Part shown: one piece after another, positions 40,920 through 48,718 of the stretch | How the letters are laid out: every line of letters begins with the position of its first letter | How positions within the stretch are numbered: the first letter of the stretch is position 1 | Source: HNR sp040400085 | GTDB taxonomy: Bacteria; Actinomycetota; Actinomycetes; Actinomycetales; Microbacteriaceae | Reading direction: 5' to 3' | Length of the DNA stretch: 64,000 nucleotides | Assembly (NCBI GenBank): GCA_040400085.1 | Contig: JBBAQX010000021.1 | Coordinates: 7,382-71,381, forward strand | Translations under genes and position numbers: made by a program | The notes under the pieces: model-generated | The model's database searches: none | What the model saw: the letters and a program-made list of their open reading frames with translations, nothing else | Told to the model about the DNA's origin: nothing

Positions 40920-41620
40920 CAGACTGGTCTGAGGGTTGCCCTGACCTTCTCGACGTCCGCGCGCGCATCTCTGGCAATCCACGCGTCATAGACCTCTCGG
41001 TCATGGGAGTAGAAGTCAGCTGAGTTGACACGCGTGTGGTTGTCATCCCACGTGCCCTTGCCATAGGCAGGGTGCATGTGCTCGATCACGATGTCCGGCA
41101 GATAGTAGAGGCTGTCTGTGGTCTCGCCGAGGAACTTCCACGTGTTGTCGAGATACAGGTGGCGACACCCCGGGAGGCCCATCCAACCAAGCGCCTTGAT
41201 GACAGGCGAGTTGATGAACACCTGCGTCGGGAGTTGATCGCGCTGGGCGAGGTCATCTGCGTAGACAAAGCCGCCGCCAACGTCTGACAGCACCTTGCCA
41301 ACGATCCGATCCCACCCCTTGGTTCGGAACCGGTGGTCATCACCGATGAACCCAACCACGTCGGCCTTCTCTGCGTAGATCAGGGCGGCGTAGTTGAGAG
41401 CGAGGTTCATGTAGCCCGTTTCAGCGGTTGGCACGACGAGCAGGTCATAGACCGAGTCTTCGAGCATCTCGATGTACTTGGGCAACGTCGGGTCGTTCTC
41501 ATCGAGCACCGCCACGAACTTGGATGTGTCCATGTTCATGGCGGTGTCATGGAAAGACACCAGAGCCTCGAAGAGCGCCTGTGGGTTGCCCCGCGAGACG
41601 CAGAGGACAGCGATGACCAC
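40919..41620 (-). CDS. GT2-like glycosyltransferase
   Basis: An N-terminal strand (VIAVLCVSRGNPQ), a helix and a second strand (FVAVLDENDP) are followed by ADVVGFIGDDHRFRTKGW, giving a DDH metal site. Later DIVIEHMHPAYGK resembles the C-terminal His of similar transferases. The GTG start has AGGAGGGATCG upstream, the recurrent ribosome-binding site of this phage. Operon with the next gene by a one-base overlap. Confidence 0.75.
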   Translation of the reverse strand: MVIAVLCVSRGNPQALFEALVSFHDTAMNMDTSKFVAVLDENDPTLPKYIEMLEDSVYDLLVVPTAETGYMNLALNYAALIYAEKADVVGFIGDDHRFRTKGWDRIVGKVLSDVGGGFVYADDLAQRDQLPTQVFINSPVIKALGWMGLPGCRHLYLDNTWKFLGETTDSLYYLPDIVIEHMHPAYGKGTWDDNHTRVNSADFYSHDREVYDAWIARDARADVEKVRATLRPV

Positions 41621-41636
41621 CGATCCCTCCTGAGTC

Positions 41637-42122
41637 CTACGTTTCGTCGTAGGAGTACGAGATCGTCTCCTGCGTCCAGTTGCCCGGGTTCGCAGTCGAG
41701 TCGACCTGAAGCTGGAACAACACGAACTTGGTGGTCGAACCAGTGGCCGAGTACGACGCGGTGTCCCATGTCGCCTTGGCGTTCGTGGTGTACGACGTGA
41801 AGTTCGCGTTGCCGATCGTGGTGGCGGCAGTCGTGCCCTGCTGATACGTCGCGTAGTTCGACGTGAACTTCAGCGTGGTGGACGTGTCGACCGCGCCGTC
41901 ACCCCAGATCTTGAAGTTGGTGACGCCGTTCGCCGGGGCCGTATCGATGTACAGCTTCAGCCACTTCTCGTAGCTGTTGGTGCCGACGGTGATCGGGTTC
42001 GCCTGCCGGTTGGCAAGCGTGTTCGTGTCATTGTCGGCGCTGATGAGATCGATACCCGTCTTCGCGGCCGACTGGGTCGGACCCGAGGACGTGTAGACCC
42101 GCAGGCTGAGCGATGCAGCCAT
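41637..42122 (-). CDS. Virion structural protein candidate (161 aa)
   Basis: Beta-rich, Thr/Ser/Asn-rich protein (SLRVYTSSGPTQSAA, WLKLYIDTAPANGVTNFK, FVLFQLQVDSTANPGNW). Composition and location between portal and glycosyltransferases suit a capsid decoration or head fibre protein. Its Ser/Thr density would make it a natural acceptor for sugars. Unrecognised otherwise. Confidence 0.6.
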   Translation of the reverse strand: MAASLSLRVYTSSGPTQSAAKTGIDLISADNDTNTLANRQANPITVGTNSYEKWLKLYIDTAPANGVTNFKIWGDGAVDTSTTLKFTSNYATYQQGTTAATTIGNANFTSYTTNAKATWDTASYSATGSTTKFVLFQLQVDSTANPGNWTQETISYSYDET

Positions 42123-42134
42123 CAGGACTCCTTC

Positions 42135-43514
42135 TTACTTGCTTCCAGCCGGAGGCTTGGAGCCACTCGGCGGCTTGGATGGACCGGCTGCCGTAGGTCC
42201 AGCCGGTTCGGACTTCTGCTTGCTCTCCATGACTTCCTTGGCGGTAGGAACGTCATCGAGAAGGACAGCTCCGGTCGGCGTGATGACCATCAGCGAGTCG
42301 TACTGCTTGCCGGTGATTGGCTCCCGGCCGTCTTCCTGCCGTGCCTCGTTGATCGTCTTCCAACTTACGCCCGCGAGAGCCTTGGAGTTGATCTGGGCAC
42401 GGGATGTGCTTTCCTTCAAGTTCAGGCGGGTGAACCGGAAGGCCAAGTTGTTGTCGGGGCCACCGTAGGTGTCATCCCACACGATCTCGCGCGTGATGTA
42501 CTCCTGAATGAGCCCAAGTAGGGGCCGAAGACCGCGATCTTCGGTGTGCTCGGACTGGACGTCAGCAGTGGCCCTGTTGACGTCACTCCCCATCCCGAGG
42601 TCCATGGCAGTTAGCCCGAACACGGCGCAGATCTTCCTAACGAGGTACATCTGCCATTCGAGGAACTGCATGTCCCGGTTGGAGTGCGGGTTGAACGGGA
42701 TGAACTTGGCGTTCTTCGTTCCACCAACGAACGCCATCGCCCCACGGCCCGCCACCTCGCCCTGCCAGTACGCCTTGAAGGCGTCCACCTGCTCGGCCCG
42801 GGCTCCCTCGCCAAGATCGAGCATCCCGTCAGGCGCGGCATTCGTCACCTGTCGGCTGTTGTAGGTGTGACCGTTCAGCTCGGCTTCGATGGTGTTCTTG
42901 AGAACTTCAAGCTTGGAAAGACCAACCACGCGGTAGGTCGACGGGTTCTCCATCATGTAGACCATGTCCGCATTCTTGAAGCGGGCACGCTCGTAGAGAT
43001 CCGGGTACCAGTAGTACCGGGTCTCGTCTGGATCTGTCCCGTCCCAATACCTGTTGACGCGGATCGTTGCCCCGTCAACGGGATGGAGGTAGACGAGGTC
43101 GCCACGAAGGGTGCGTTCCTTCTCGATGACCCCGGCGTCGAGGACGAGGATGTCCTCGATGATCGGTTCAATGAACGTACGGAACGAGTTCGCTGACGGG
43201 CTCGGGAGGGTGAGCTGCCGCTTGATCTTCTGACGAAGCTGCTCGCTCGGGTCTGGAAGCTGTGGGTCGTTCTTGACGATGTCCCACTCGCTCTGGCTCA
43301 CCTGCGACTTGCGAACGTCGATGGCGGCCCTGACCCATTCAGACCCCTCTGCCCAGCGGCGATACATCCGGGCGCGCGGCTTTCCAACGCGTCCCCTGTC
43401 ACCAAGCGTGTACGTACCGCCCTGATTGGAGATGATCGAAGCCGTGCTGTTCTGCGGGATCTCCTTGGGGCTGGTACGGAATGCCTTGGCGACGAAGTCG
43501 CCTACGGCGCTCAT
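42135..43514 (-). CDS. Portal protein, HK97-like
   Basis: 459 aa. Landmarks: WVRAAIDVRKSQVSQSEW near the N-terminus, LVYLHPVDGATIRVN, then ADMVYMMENPSTYRVVGLSKL, and near the end GLTAMDLGMGSDVNRATADV with LIQEYITREIV. This is the usual order of a Portal_4-type dodecamer protein. Pro/Ser-rich tail. Sits close to the large terminase subunit as usual, though two small genes intervene. Confidence 0.9.
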   Translation of the reverse strand: MSAVGDFVAKAFRTSPKEIPQNSTASIISNQGGTYTLGDRGRVGKPRARMYRRWAEGSEWVRAAIDVRKSQVSQSEWDIVKNDPQLPDPSEQLRQKIKRQLTLPSPSANSFRTFIEPIIEDILVLDAGVIEKERTLRGDLVYLHPVDGATIRVNRYWDGTDPDETRYYWYPDLYERARFKNADMVYMMENPSTYRVVGLSKLEVLKNTIEAELNGHTYNSRQVTNAAPDGMLDLGEGARAEQVDAFKAYWQGEVAGRGAMAFVGGTKNAKFIPFNPHSNRDMQFLEWQMYLVRKICAVFGLTAMDLGMGSDVNRATADVQSEHTEDRGLRPLLGLIQEYITREIVWDDTYGGPDNNLAFRFTRLNLKESTSRAQINSKALAGVSWKTINEARQEDGREPITGKQYDSLMVITPTGAVLLDDVPTAKEVMESKQKSEPAGPTAAGPSKPPSGSKPPAGSK

Positions 43515-43759
43515 TGCTCGGCCTCTGTGAAGTGCTTCTGAACGACGCCCGCGTATGCGCCGTTGACGAAGTCGACGGTCATCCGCTGGTTGACCTTGTC
43601 AACCGCTTCCGAGTACGTGTATCTGACGGTGTCCATGCCGGACATCATGTCCACGAGGTGCGGCGGAACAGTCCGCCGTCCATCCCGGAAGGGAAGCTCG
43701 TATGGGTCTAGCGGGCCGTCGCTCTTCTTCCGGCTTGATCCCGGAAACACGAGCGGCAT
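43511..43759 (-). CDS. Small hypothetical protein upstream of portal (82 aa)
   Basis: The ATG at 43759 has GGAGGTGACC before it; an open extension to 43765 is not needed. The residues HLVDMMSGMDTVRYTYSEAVDKVNQRM (given as HLVDMMSGMDTVRYTYSEAV) look helical. It overlaps the portal start by four bases. Unrecognised; could be a portal-associated factor. Confidence 0.6.
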   Translation of the reverse strand: MPLVFPGSSRKKSDGPLDPYELPFRDGRRTVPPHLVDMMSGMDTVRYTYSEAVDKVNQRMTVDFVNGAYAGVVQKHFTEAEQ

Positions 43760-43796
43760 GGTCACCTCCGTTGGATGTTCCGCGAAGCCCGCCGCA

Positions 43797-44255
43797 CTAC
43801 GGCTGAGGCACTTCGTTGTAGGAGGACTCGGCGATCAGGATGTAGATGTTCGACCATCCCTTGGTCGATGTCCCTGATGCTTCTACAACAAGACTCGCGT
43901 TCGTGGAGAGATAGAACGAACGCTGGCCTGTATCAGTCGAGTCATTGCGAAGCCTGACGCGGCCGTCCTCAACGGACAGCACGTCGACCTCGGCCTTGTC
44001 GATAATCCTGATCGTTCCGCCCTGTGCGTAGACATCAAGCGTGATGCCTGTATCCCACACCTCTGGCGTTTCGACCCAAGCGTCGATGACTACTGAGCCA
44101 GCCAATGGGGAGAACAGCTTGTATGCGCCACCGTCTAGAACATCTGGAGTGATCGGCGAGAACTGGAGCAAGCGAACCATTTGCAAGTCCGGCATGTCGG
44201 TCATGCGCGGGATCGTGACCCAGTTCCCGTCGAAGTCATACATCTGAGATGGCAC
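43797..44255 (-). CDS. Beta-rich structural protein candidate (152 aa)
   Basis: Mostly beta strands (GSVVIDAWVETPEVWD, GITLDVYAQGGTIRII, SFYLSTNASLVVEASG) of the kind seen in tail or decoration proteins. GTG start at 44255 with AGGAG upstream. Between the terminase and portal genes, so probably virion-associated. Unrecognised. Confidence 0.6.
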   Translation of the reverse strand: MPSQMYDFDGNWVTIPRMTDMPDLQMVRLLQFSPITPDVLDGGAYKLFSPLAGSVVIDAWVETPEVWDTGITLDVYAQGGTIRIIDKAEVDVLSVEDGRVRLRNDSTDTGQRSFYLSTNASLVVEASGTSTKGWSNIYILIAESSYNEVPQP

Positions 44256-44258
44256 TGG

Positions 44259-45674
44259 CTATCTCCTAACCGATCCGAAGAAGAAGCCGCCCCCGCCGAG
44301 GTCCATTGAGAACCCAAGCGCGTCGATCATGTCGTCATGGCCCTTGGGGAAGCTGAGCTGTTCGCGCTCGAAGTCGCTACCTTCGAGAGAGCTGTGATGG
44401 AAGACCTTGTGGGCCTCGTACTTCGCGGCCACCGCGCGCGCACGCGTGACCTTGTCTACGTCCGACTTGCGGCCCTCGATCGGAATGCGTGGGTAGTCTC
44501 GCATGACCTCTTGGATCAGCGTGGACTGGAACTGGTTCGACTCGCAGATGACGAGACCCATCGTCGGGTAGGCCATGTGGCCGTCGTTGATGAACTCGGC
44601 GTGGTGGGTTTCACGCTTGTCTCGGTAGACCGAGAGCACGTAGAAGTCCCCGTTGTCGTTGTCCTCTGCGGAGATGACCCGGGCCGTGAAGTCAGCGCGC
44701 TCCTTCTCGGATGACGCGAGGTCGATCCCCATGCGGATCGTGTAGGAACGCCCTTCAGGGAGGACGTTGAAGTATTGGAAGTTCCTCTTCAGGAAGACGT
44801 TGCCCGTCATCAGCCCGCTGATGTCGTTCTGGTACGAGCAGGAAAAGAGCGCCGTCCCCATCGCGACCCGCTCCTCGTGGAGCTTCTCGATGGGCCAGTA
44901 GCTAGGCCAGTACGAGAACTCGTTGCCGTCCTCGTCGGTCTGGATGGCGGGAATGACCAGATGTTTCCACCCTCGTCCGCCCTTCTCGACCGGATCGATG
45001 AGGTGCTGGTACAGGTCGTCCTCGGCCCATCTGGTCCCAAGGATGATGATGATGCCGCCCGGGACGAGGCAAGGTCGGAGGGTCTTCCAGAACCACGTCT
45101 CGACCTTCTCGCGCGCCTCCGTCGTCAGGGTGTTCTCTTCATCGAGGATGTCGTCGCAGATGATGACGTCGAACCGCTTGCTGATGATCGCGCCACCCGC
45201 GCCAGCTGAGTAAAGCGTGACGTCCTTGCTGCCAGCCCACCGCGAGTCTGCTCTCAGCCACTCGACGTCTGTCCACTTCTGGGCCGACTTGAGGTTCCCG
45301 AACAGCTCATGCTGCTGAGTGTTCGCTTCGAGCGTGTACCTGATCGCTCGGCTGAAGTCGTTCGCCTGCTTCGCCGTGTTGGAGATCAGGCCGATCCTGA
45401 TGTCCTTGTCGGTGCTGATCTTGTGCGCGAGCTTGATCGTGTTGCCCCACGTGGTCTTGGCGGATCCACGAGGCATGAGGATGACGATGTTCTCGCGCTT
45501 CTCGATCGCCCGGTCGATGGCGTCGACCATGATCCGGTGGTGCGGCTCGGCCTCATAGCCGAAGACGTACTCGCCGTAGGCGTAGACGTCAGTGGGAGCG
45601 AGCTGACGAAGGATCAGGCCGCGAAGATGTTCCCTCTGTTGGTCCGACAACCTGTCGGGGTCGAAGTGCTGCAA
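44259..45674 (-). CDS. Terminase large subunit
   Basis: The ATPase has Walker A ILMPRGSAKTT (about residues 65-75) and Walker B DVIICDD, followed by a sensor region (LGTRWAEDD). The nuclease part begins at MGIDLASSEK and includes VICESNQ and the metal-binding HDDMIDALGF near the end. A TTG start at 45674 is preceded by GAGGGATC. It drives DNA into the head and makes the cuts. It overlaps the small subunit by 86 bases. Confidence 0.93.
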   Translation of the reverse strand: MQHFDPDRLSDQQREHLRGLILRQLAPTDVYAYGEYVFGYEAEPHHRIMVDAIDRAIEKRENIVILMPRGSAKTTWGNTIKLAHKISTDKDIRIGLISNTAKQANDFSRAIRYTLEANTQQHELFGNLKSAQKWTDVEWLRADSRWAGSKDVTLYSAGAGGAIISKRFDVIICDDILDEENTLTTEAREKVETWFWKTLRPCLVPGGIIIILGTRWAEDDLYQHLIDPVEKGGRGWKHLVIPAIQTDEDGNEFSYWPSYWPIEKLHEERVAMGTALFSCSYQNDISGLMTGNVFLKRNFQYFNVLPEGRSYTIRMGIDLASSEKERADFTARVISAEDNDNGDFYVLSVYRDKRETHHAEFINDGHMAYPTMGLVICESNQFQSTLIQEVMRDYPRIPIEGRKSDVDKVTRARAVAAKYEAHKVFHHSSLEGSDFEREQLSFPKGHDDMIDALGFSMDLGGGGFFFGSVRR

Positions 45675-46149
45675 GTAGATCCCTCATGGTTTCAGGGTCA
45701 GCCTGCGTCAGCACATCGATCCCGAGGTTCCGGTTCTCGTTGATCTGAGTCGGCTGACCGATGAGGCTCTGGAACTTGTCGATCAGGATCGCGAGATCCC
45801 GGGGGTGGATCCGCATCACCTTGCGGCGCTTGGTGGACCCTCCGACCTCGTACTCCTCTTCGGCGTCCATGTCTTCGGCCATCTTGAGGATGCCCGCGTG
45901 GATCACTTCGAGGGCGTCGAGTTGGATCTCGGCGATCTTCGTGGCCCGCTTCTGAGCAAGATGCTCCAGAGATTTGTTCTCCACCTGCCGGTTGAACTCA
46001 GTCCGCTTCTGGTCCCAGTCCTCACGCTTTGCCCGCGCGTTGACCGTCGACCACGTGGGGATGTCGTTGGCGCGGCACAGCTCGCGGATCGACATGGACC
46101 CCTGAACGTACTGGTTCTTCAGGCTGATGTAGTCGTACTTCGTGCCCAC
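45589..46149 (-). CDS. Terminase small subunit
   Basis: The N-terminal helix-turn-helix region (MSIRELCRANDIPTWSTVNA, WDQKRTEFNRQ) is of the type used by small subunits to bind packaging sites, and is followed by long charged helices that would oligomerise. A Ser/Pro-rich C-terminus overlaps the large subunit start. Position directly upstream of the large subunit supports the call. Confidence 0.8.
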   Translation of the reverse strand: MGTKYDYISLKNQYVQGSMSIRELCRANDIPTWSTVNARAKREDWDQKRTEFNRQVENKSLEHLAQKRATKIAEIQLDALEVIHAGILKMAEDMDAEEEYEVGGSTKRRKVMRIHPRDLAILIDKFQSLIGQPTQINENRNLGIDVLTQADPETMRDLLAALRPRQVVGPTEGTSSRPDPSSARSH

Positions 46150-46683
46150 CTAGCAGTCAAGCCCCAGATCGAAGATGGTGAACTCGCCCCACGCAATGAT
46201 CCCGCCGTTGTCCTCGCCCGCCTCGGTGGTGACAGTCACCCCGATCACCTGACCGTCCGAGTAGATGTTGAACGAAGAACGCTGCTCGGTGATCGCCCCA
46301 TCAGATCCAACGCCCGGTGGCTTCAGGAACAGGAGTTCCTTGCCGATGCCGACGGTAACGCTCTTCTTGGGAGTACCAGTTCCACCGGCCAGCGTGGAGA
46401 TGACATAGCCGGTGTAAGCAAGCAGACGACCATGCCCGGAGGTGGATCCATCATTGTCGGGCGGAAGACCAGTCGGACGAAGCTTCCCGTCCTGATCTAC
46501 CGGCCAGAGAGGAGCGACACTGCCCGACTTGGCTACGAGAGCAACCTCCTGAGTGGCGCTCGGTCCGACCGTTCCAGAGTTCCACTCGTAGGTTCCGATC
46601 ACCTTCCAGCGACCAGACGTGATCTCGACAGGGTTGCCTCCCTCATCGAAGACCCAGCCTTCTCCTCCGCGCCAGTCAGTCAT
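46150..46683 (-). CDS. Beta-rich hypothetical protein (177 aa)
   Basis: The ATG at 46683 gives MTDWRGGEGWVFDEGG; an extension to 46698 is open. The sequence is strand-rich (GRWKVIGTYEWNSG, EVALVAKSGSVAPLW, GVTVTTEAGEDNG). Position beside the small terminase subunit is odd for a structural protein. Unrecognised. Confidence 0.6.
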   Translation of the reverse strand: MTDWRGGEGWVFDEGGNPVEITSGRWKVIGTYEWNSGTVGPSATQEVALVAKSGSVAPLWPVDQDGKLRPTGLPPDNDGSTSGHGRLLAYTGYVISTLAGGTGTPKKSVTVGIGKELLFLKPPGVGSDGAITEQRSSFNIYSDGQVIGVTVTTEAGEDNGGIIAWGEFTIFDLGLDC

Positions 46684-46684
46684 G

Positions 46685-47317
46685 TCACACTCCTGCAATG
46701 TAATCGGCGCAGATCAGCTCAAGAGCCGCCCAGTCCTCTACGCCCTCGCCTTCCTTCACCTTGCCGATCGCCTGATCGATGACCAGTGCGGCCGAGTGAG
46801 GTAGACGGTAGATGCGCTCGACCCACGCCCGAGCCTCTTCCTGCTTCTCTTCCACCTTGGGCCGCTTGAGCGCGTCCCAGTCGAAGTCTGCCTTACGCTC
46901 GGCGATCATCTCGGCGAGCCGCTCCCGCTTGTAGGGGAGCACGCGCTCAAGATCAAGCATCGAGCGACGAGTCGAAAGATCACGAACCAGCGCCGCGAGC
47001 TTCTCTTCGTTCGGCTTGCCCCGGAGATCGTTGAGGACGATCGTCAGCTGCTCGGCGATCTCATCATTCACGACCAGCACGATCGCCGGGATGAAGATCA
47101 AGCCCAGCTCGGCGGCTCCCTTCCAGCGGTGCTCGCCGTCGATGATCTCGTACTTGTCGCCAACCTGACGAACAGTTACCGGGTCAACGAACCCGAACTC
47201 CCGGATGGACTCAACCTCCTTGCGGTAGGTCTCGTCGTCCATCTTGTTGGGGTTCCACGGGTTGGGGAACATGTCCGCCACCCGCAGATACACCATCTCG
47301 ATCTCGGTGCCCTTCAT
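46685..47317 (-). CDS. ParB/Srx-like nuclease-domain protein (210 aa)
   Basis: The ATG at 47317 overlaps the QueD-like gene as ATGA. Residues 8-95 are a ParB-N domain: VADMFPNPWNPNKMDDETYR, then IREFGFVDPVTVRQVGDKYE, with the signature IIDGEHRWKGAAELG, followed by a helical region. Such domains hydrolyse CTP or ATP in ParB and Srx relatives and, in phages, accompany DNA modification or nuclease genes. Here no centromere-type partner is visible. Confidence 0.75.
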   Translation of the reverse strand: MKGTEIEMVYLRVADMFPNPWNPNKMDDETYRKEVESIREFGFVDPVTVRQVGDKYEIIDGEHRWKGAAELGLIFIPAIVLVVNDEIAEQLTIVLNDLRGKPNEEKLAALVRDLSTRRSMLDLERVLPYKRERLAEMIAERKADFDWDALKRPKVEEKQEEARAWVERIYRLPHSAALVIDQAIGKVKEGEGVEDWAALELICADYIAGV

Positions 47318-47652
47318 CGCTGGACGTTCCTCGCGATGCCGGTCAGCCGCCCGTCGCTCACGGAAACCATGACGATGGTGGGATGCCCCAGAAGAAGACG
47401 CTCCATGAACAGCACGGCAATCTGCTCGGGGGATGGGTTGAGCATCGGAAACATCTCGTTGAAGCTGCGATCGGCGACGCCATCGAGAACATCGATGAGG
47501 TCTTCCTCCAGCTTGTTCTCCTTGCCGAGCTTCTCGACTTCCACGACCCAATGATGTCCATGGTGTCGCACGCAACGGGCACGATCTGGTTCGTTTCCGA
47601 TGAGCTGATGGTGCGCATCGAACTCGCTGCGCACGCGAACGAACTGCTCCAC
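47314..47652 (-). CDS. queD: QueD / 6-pyruvoyl-tetrahydropterin synthase-like T-fold protein
   Basis: The GTG at 47652 is preceded by GGGAGGGATC. The zinc and catalytic motif is complete: SEFDAHHQL, then CVRHHGHHWVVEVE (Cys four residues before HGH). LNPSPEQIAVLFMERLL is the usual NPT-E-N-A helix. The usual LDHxxLN motif reads LDGVADRSFNEMF, so it is a divergent member. QueD makes 6-carboxy-tetrahydropterin for 7-deazaguanine (queuosine, archaeosine, dADG DNA modification). No queC, queE or folE is in this window. Confidence 0.75.
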   Translation of the reverse strand: MEQFVRVRSEFDAHHQLIGNEPDRARCVRHHGHHWVVEVEKLGKENKLEEDLIDVLDGVADRSFNEMFPMLNPSPEQIAVLFMERLLLGHPTIVMVSVSDGRLTGIARNVQR

Positions 47653-47690
47653 GGTGATCCCTCCCGTGTCTATCCACCTGAACGAAGAGA

Positions 47691-47756
47691 CGGGGTGACC
47701 ACTGAAGGCCACCCCGTCCGTTCGAGGTTGCTCAGGTAGCCCCAGCCCCCTGAGCA
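47691..47756 (-). terminator. Two hairpins between operons
   Basis: TGCTCAGG (47729-47736) pairs with CCTGAGCA (47749-47756) and CGGGGTG (47691-47697) pairs with CACCCCG (47710-47716), the latter followed on the minus strand by TCTCTT. They separate the small-gene block from the packaging block. Confidence 0.6.
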
Positions 47757-47805
47757 GATGTGCTGTTTGAGCGAGTCTATCAGCACAGTCGTGCTGCGTG
47801 TAGAC

Positions 47806-47916
47806 CTACAGCGCGATTATCGCCATCAGAAATCCGATTGCGGCTCCTGCGACGACGCACCAGACGATGAAGGTGACGCACCCGAGAGGTCGCTGCGCCT
47901 TGGATTGGGGGTCCAC
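47806..47916 (-). CDS. Hidden 36-residue membrane protein
   Basis: A GTG at 47916 opens a frame reading MDPQSKAQRP, a single hydrophobic segment (CVTFIVWCVVAGAAIGFLMA) and IIAL to a TAG at 47806. It has AGG upstream but no strong site, and overlaps the end of the previous gene by 91 bases in another frame. A short N-in, one-helix protein is typical of small phage membrane genes. The extreme hydrophobicity argues against chance. Confidence 0.5.
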   Translation of the reverse strand: MDPQSKAQRPLGCVTFIVWCVVAGAAIGFLMAIIAL

Positions 47917-48050
47917 GTCCCGATGACCTCGATGAATGGCTTCCGACTACGGATGACCCGCACGGTCTCGGTGATGGTCGGGAACGTGTCCCGGAACTCG
48001 CGAACCCCGATCATCGGGTACTCGCGTCGCTGATGGCTACGATCGGCCAT
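47826..48050 (-). CDS. Phd/YefM-like antitoxin-type protein (74 aa)
   Basis: YPMIGVREFRDTFPTITETV followed by RSRKPFIEVIGTW fits the N-terminal DNA-binding shape of Phd/YefM antitoxins (VSEFR...V..G.P..V). No toxin-like gene is next to it. The last 25 residues (Ser/Pro-rich) overlap the hidden membrane gene and may not be native. Possibly a stand-alone repressor. Confidence 0.5.
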   Translation of the reverse strand: MADRSHQRREYPMIGVREFRDTFPTITETVRVIRSRKPFIEVIGTWTPNPRRSDLSGASPSSSGASSQEPQSDF

Positions 48051-48305
48051 CTAGGATCCCTCCTCGTCACCGAAGTCGTCTGGGGTTTGGATGGGTGGCC
48101 CATCCCATGTCTGAGAGCCCGTGTCATAGCGCCAGTCGATCAGGAACTCAGAAAGAGTCAGGAGTTCCATTCGGCCGCCCCCATCAACAGCGATCACGGC
48201 GAGAACGTCATCGACCGTGATGAGTCCAACCAAGATCCGAGGCAGTTCATCAGCCGTTGCCGTGGCTGGCAGGGGCGGGCTGAAGGTCGCGATGCTAGTC
48301 GCCAA
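48051..48305 (-). CDS. Hypothetical protein (84 aa)
   Basis: TTG start at 48305 with AGGAGGGATC upstream, a clean example of the phage's standard site. The middle (LVGLITVDDVLAVIAVDG) is strand-like and the C-terminus acidic. Unrecognised. Confidence 0.6.
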   Translation of the reverse strand: MATSIATFSPPLPATATADELPRILVGLITVDDVLAVIAVDGGGRMELLTLSEFLIDWRYDTGSQTWDGPPIQTPDDFGDEEGS

Positions 48306-48331
48306 GATCCCTCCTGTATGCGGCCCAGCTT

Positions 48332-48350
48332 GGTACCGCGATGGTACACC
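48332..48350 (-). promoter_or_regulatory. GGTGTACC-N5-GGTACC element
   Basis: On the minus strand GGTGTACC-ATCGC-GGTACC lies 27 bases before the start at 48305. A second copy with another spacer is on the plus strand at 1679-1697. The imperfect palindromic halves suggest a dimeric protein site or a promoter-overlapping operator. Confidence 0.4.
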
Positions 48351-48361
48351 TGCCGGGTCGC

Positions 48362-48718
48362 TTATTGGTCATCGTTTCTGATGGGGCTGATGCCGAACCC
48401 AGCGAACAGGATCCGCATCTTCTTGCGGGCCATCTCCTGCTCCATCTCGGTCGGCATCTCCGCGATGCGGGCCTCGGCGTACTTGAGAAACCTGTCGCGC
48501 GGATGGCACTCACCAAGCTCCTGAGACAGATCGATGCGGCCCTCGGTGATCGTCTCCGGGTTCTTCAGCTCCATGAAGTAGAGGTCGTCCCATGGCTTGT
48601 CGCTCGGGATCTTGACCCCCAGAGCGAGTCCAAGAGGCCAGAGCACGAACGAGTTGACGGCCCAGAGCACACCAGCCGCCCTGATCTCGTTGGGGCTCAT
48701 ACCCTCCCAGTCAGTCAT
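48362..48718 (-). CDS. Hypothetical protein (118 aa)
   Basis: Contains an aromatic-rich stretch (GVLWAVNSFVLWPLGLAL) that might be membrane-associated and a helical charged C-terminus (RIAEMPTEMEQEMARKKMRI). The sequence opens MTDWEGMSPNEIRAAG. ATG at 48718, overlapped by the upstream gene's stop. Unrecognised. Confidence 0.6.
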   Translation of the reverse strand: MTDWEGMSPNEIRAAGVLWAVNSFVLWPLGLALGVKIPSDKPWDDLYFMELKNPETITEGRIDLSQELGECHPRDRFLKYAEARIAEMPTEMEQEMARKKMRILFAGFGISPIRNDDQ

